Assembly (NCBI RefSeq): GCF_020906515.1
Contig: NC_085852.1
Span: forward strand, 2,852,001 to 2,916,000
Source: Vanrija pseudolonga
Taxonomy: Eukaryota > Basidiomycota > Tremellomycetes > Trichosporonales > Trichosporonaceae
Direction of reading: 5' to 3'
DNA: 64,000 nucleotides
Below, one piece after another: positions 63,706 through 64,000 of the stretch (position 1 is its first letter; every line of letters begins with the position of its first letter). The translations under genes and the position numbers were made by a program. The notes beneath the pieces are model-generated. The model had not been told where the DNA came from and ran no database searches. It saw only the letters and a list, made by a program, of their open reading frames with translations.

Positions 63706-64000
63706 ATGGTTGACTCCCACCATGACAGGAAGGTCAGCGATGAGCTCAAGGAGAAGCACTTGGTACGTGATACATCAGGTTCCGCTTTCTGACATTCTAG
63801 GACGACGGCTTCGACGTCAATGTCCTCGCGCCGAACAAGCTGGAGCAGGACGATGTGATCGGTGACCTCGTCAGGCATGGCGATGTCACTCGCAACGAGC
63901 TGGTCGAGCTCGAGGAGCGCCTCGACACTATGCCTCTTGAGCGCACGATTCCTGTGAGAGGCCCGTGGCTTTCAACGTCTAACACCGCCACAGATCATTC
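63706..64000 (+). CDS. OPT-family oligopeptide transporter (copy 2), 5' part only
   Basis: Exons 63706-63762 and 63801-63953 and the first 7 nt of a third (63994 on); the gene runs off the window. The N-terminus (KVSDELKEKHL, then GDLVRHGDVTRNELVELEER and DTMPLERTI) aligns with copy 1 (GVGELKEKN, AEHGDVTKNELIDLEERLQT, TMPLDRTV). Both introns are at the same places, and the third exon starts with the same ATCATTC. This is a tandem duplicate in the same orientation, 4.65 kb apart start to start. Product and role as for copy 1. Confidence 0.85.

Noticed and set aside
1-64000. Search for transposons, LTR or virus-like elements, and CRISPR arrays
   Set aside because: No reverse transcriptase, integrase, transposase or capsid motif, no long terminal or inverted repeats, and no regular spaced repeats were seen by eye; a repeat-library search would be needed to exclude short fragments.

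Overview
The window looks like part of a chromosome of a GC-rich basidiomycetous yeast or yeast-like fungus. The very short introns (mostly 32-100 nt, GTxxGT...CTGAC...CAG), strong G/C third-position bias, fungal gene families and lack of operon structure fit Tremellomycetes, and a Trichosporonales relative is my best guess. That guess is inference from style and gene content; no marker gene is present. I see no transposon, virus-like element, CRISPR array or rRNA, and no convincing tRNA.

Layout. 0-4 kb: a siderophore-type MFS transporter (+) converges on a monocarboxylate-type MFS transporter (-). 4.5-5.3 kb: a secreted DJ-1/PfpI-fold protein. 5.7-13.5 kb: six paralogous secreted proteins, five with a GPI-type tail. 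They share a Kre9/KNH-like beta-sandwich pattern and stand in mixed orientation with divergent TATA promoters; this is the most unusual part of the window. 13.6-15.2 kb: GABA aminotransferase. 18.5-20.2 kb and 42.0-43.4 kb: two AAAP amino-acid transporters, paralogs in opposite orientation. 22.4-24.4 kb: a Sec14/CRAL-TRIO protein with two microexons. 24.4-28.9 kb: 4.5 kb with no recognisable gene. 28.9-37.9 kb: L-asparaginase II with an Asn-Gly-His-Ala repeat, alkaline ceramidase, a membrane-anchored cytochrome b5-like protein, glutaminase with STAS domain, a cytosolic-looking GH20 hexosaminidase and a zinc alcohol dehydrogenase. 38.5-40.9 kb: a Zn2Cys6 transcription factor.

44.9-50.6 kb: a LamB/YcsF (PxpA-like) gene is followed on the same strand by a 1,229-residue urea-carboxylase-like fusion (biotin carboxylase, KipA/AHS2, KipI/AHS1, biotin carrier). 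All three bacterial 5-oxoprolinase families, plus a carboxylase, therefore sit side by side. 50.7-52.6 kb: a secreted parallel beta-helix protein with a Thr/His-rich tail. 53.1-57.1 kb: a TauD-type dioxygenase and a Dal5/allantoate-type MFS permease share a divergent promoter. 57.2-64 kb: a small orphan gene and two tandem OPT oligopeptide transporters, the second cut by the window end.

Taken together, the window is rich in nitrogen scavenging: oligopeptide, amino-acid and allantoate-type uptake, asparaginase, glutaminase, GABA transaminase, the 5-oxoproline/urea-like carboxylase pair and a taurine-type dioxygenase. The surface-protein cluster is a separate, fast-diverging module. All exon joins below were derived by hand from splice signals, conserved protein motifs and phase arithmetic; most coding sequences sum to a whole number of codons.
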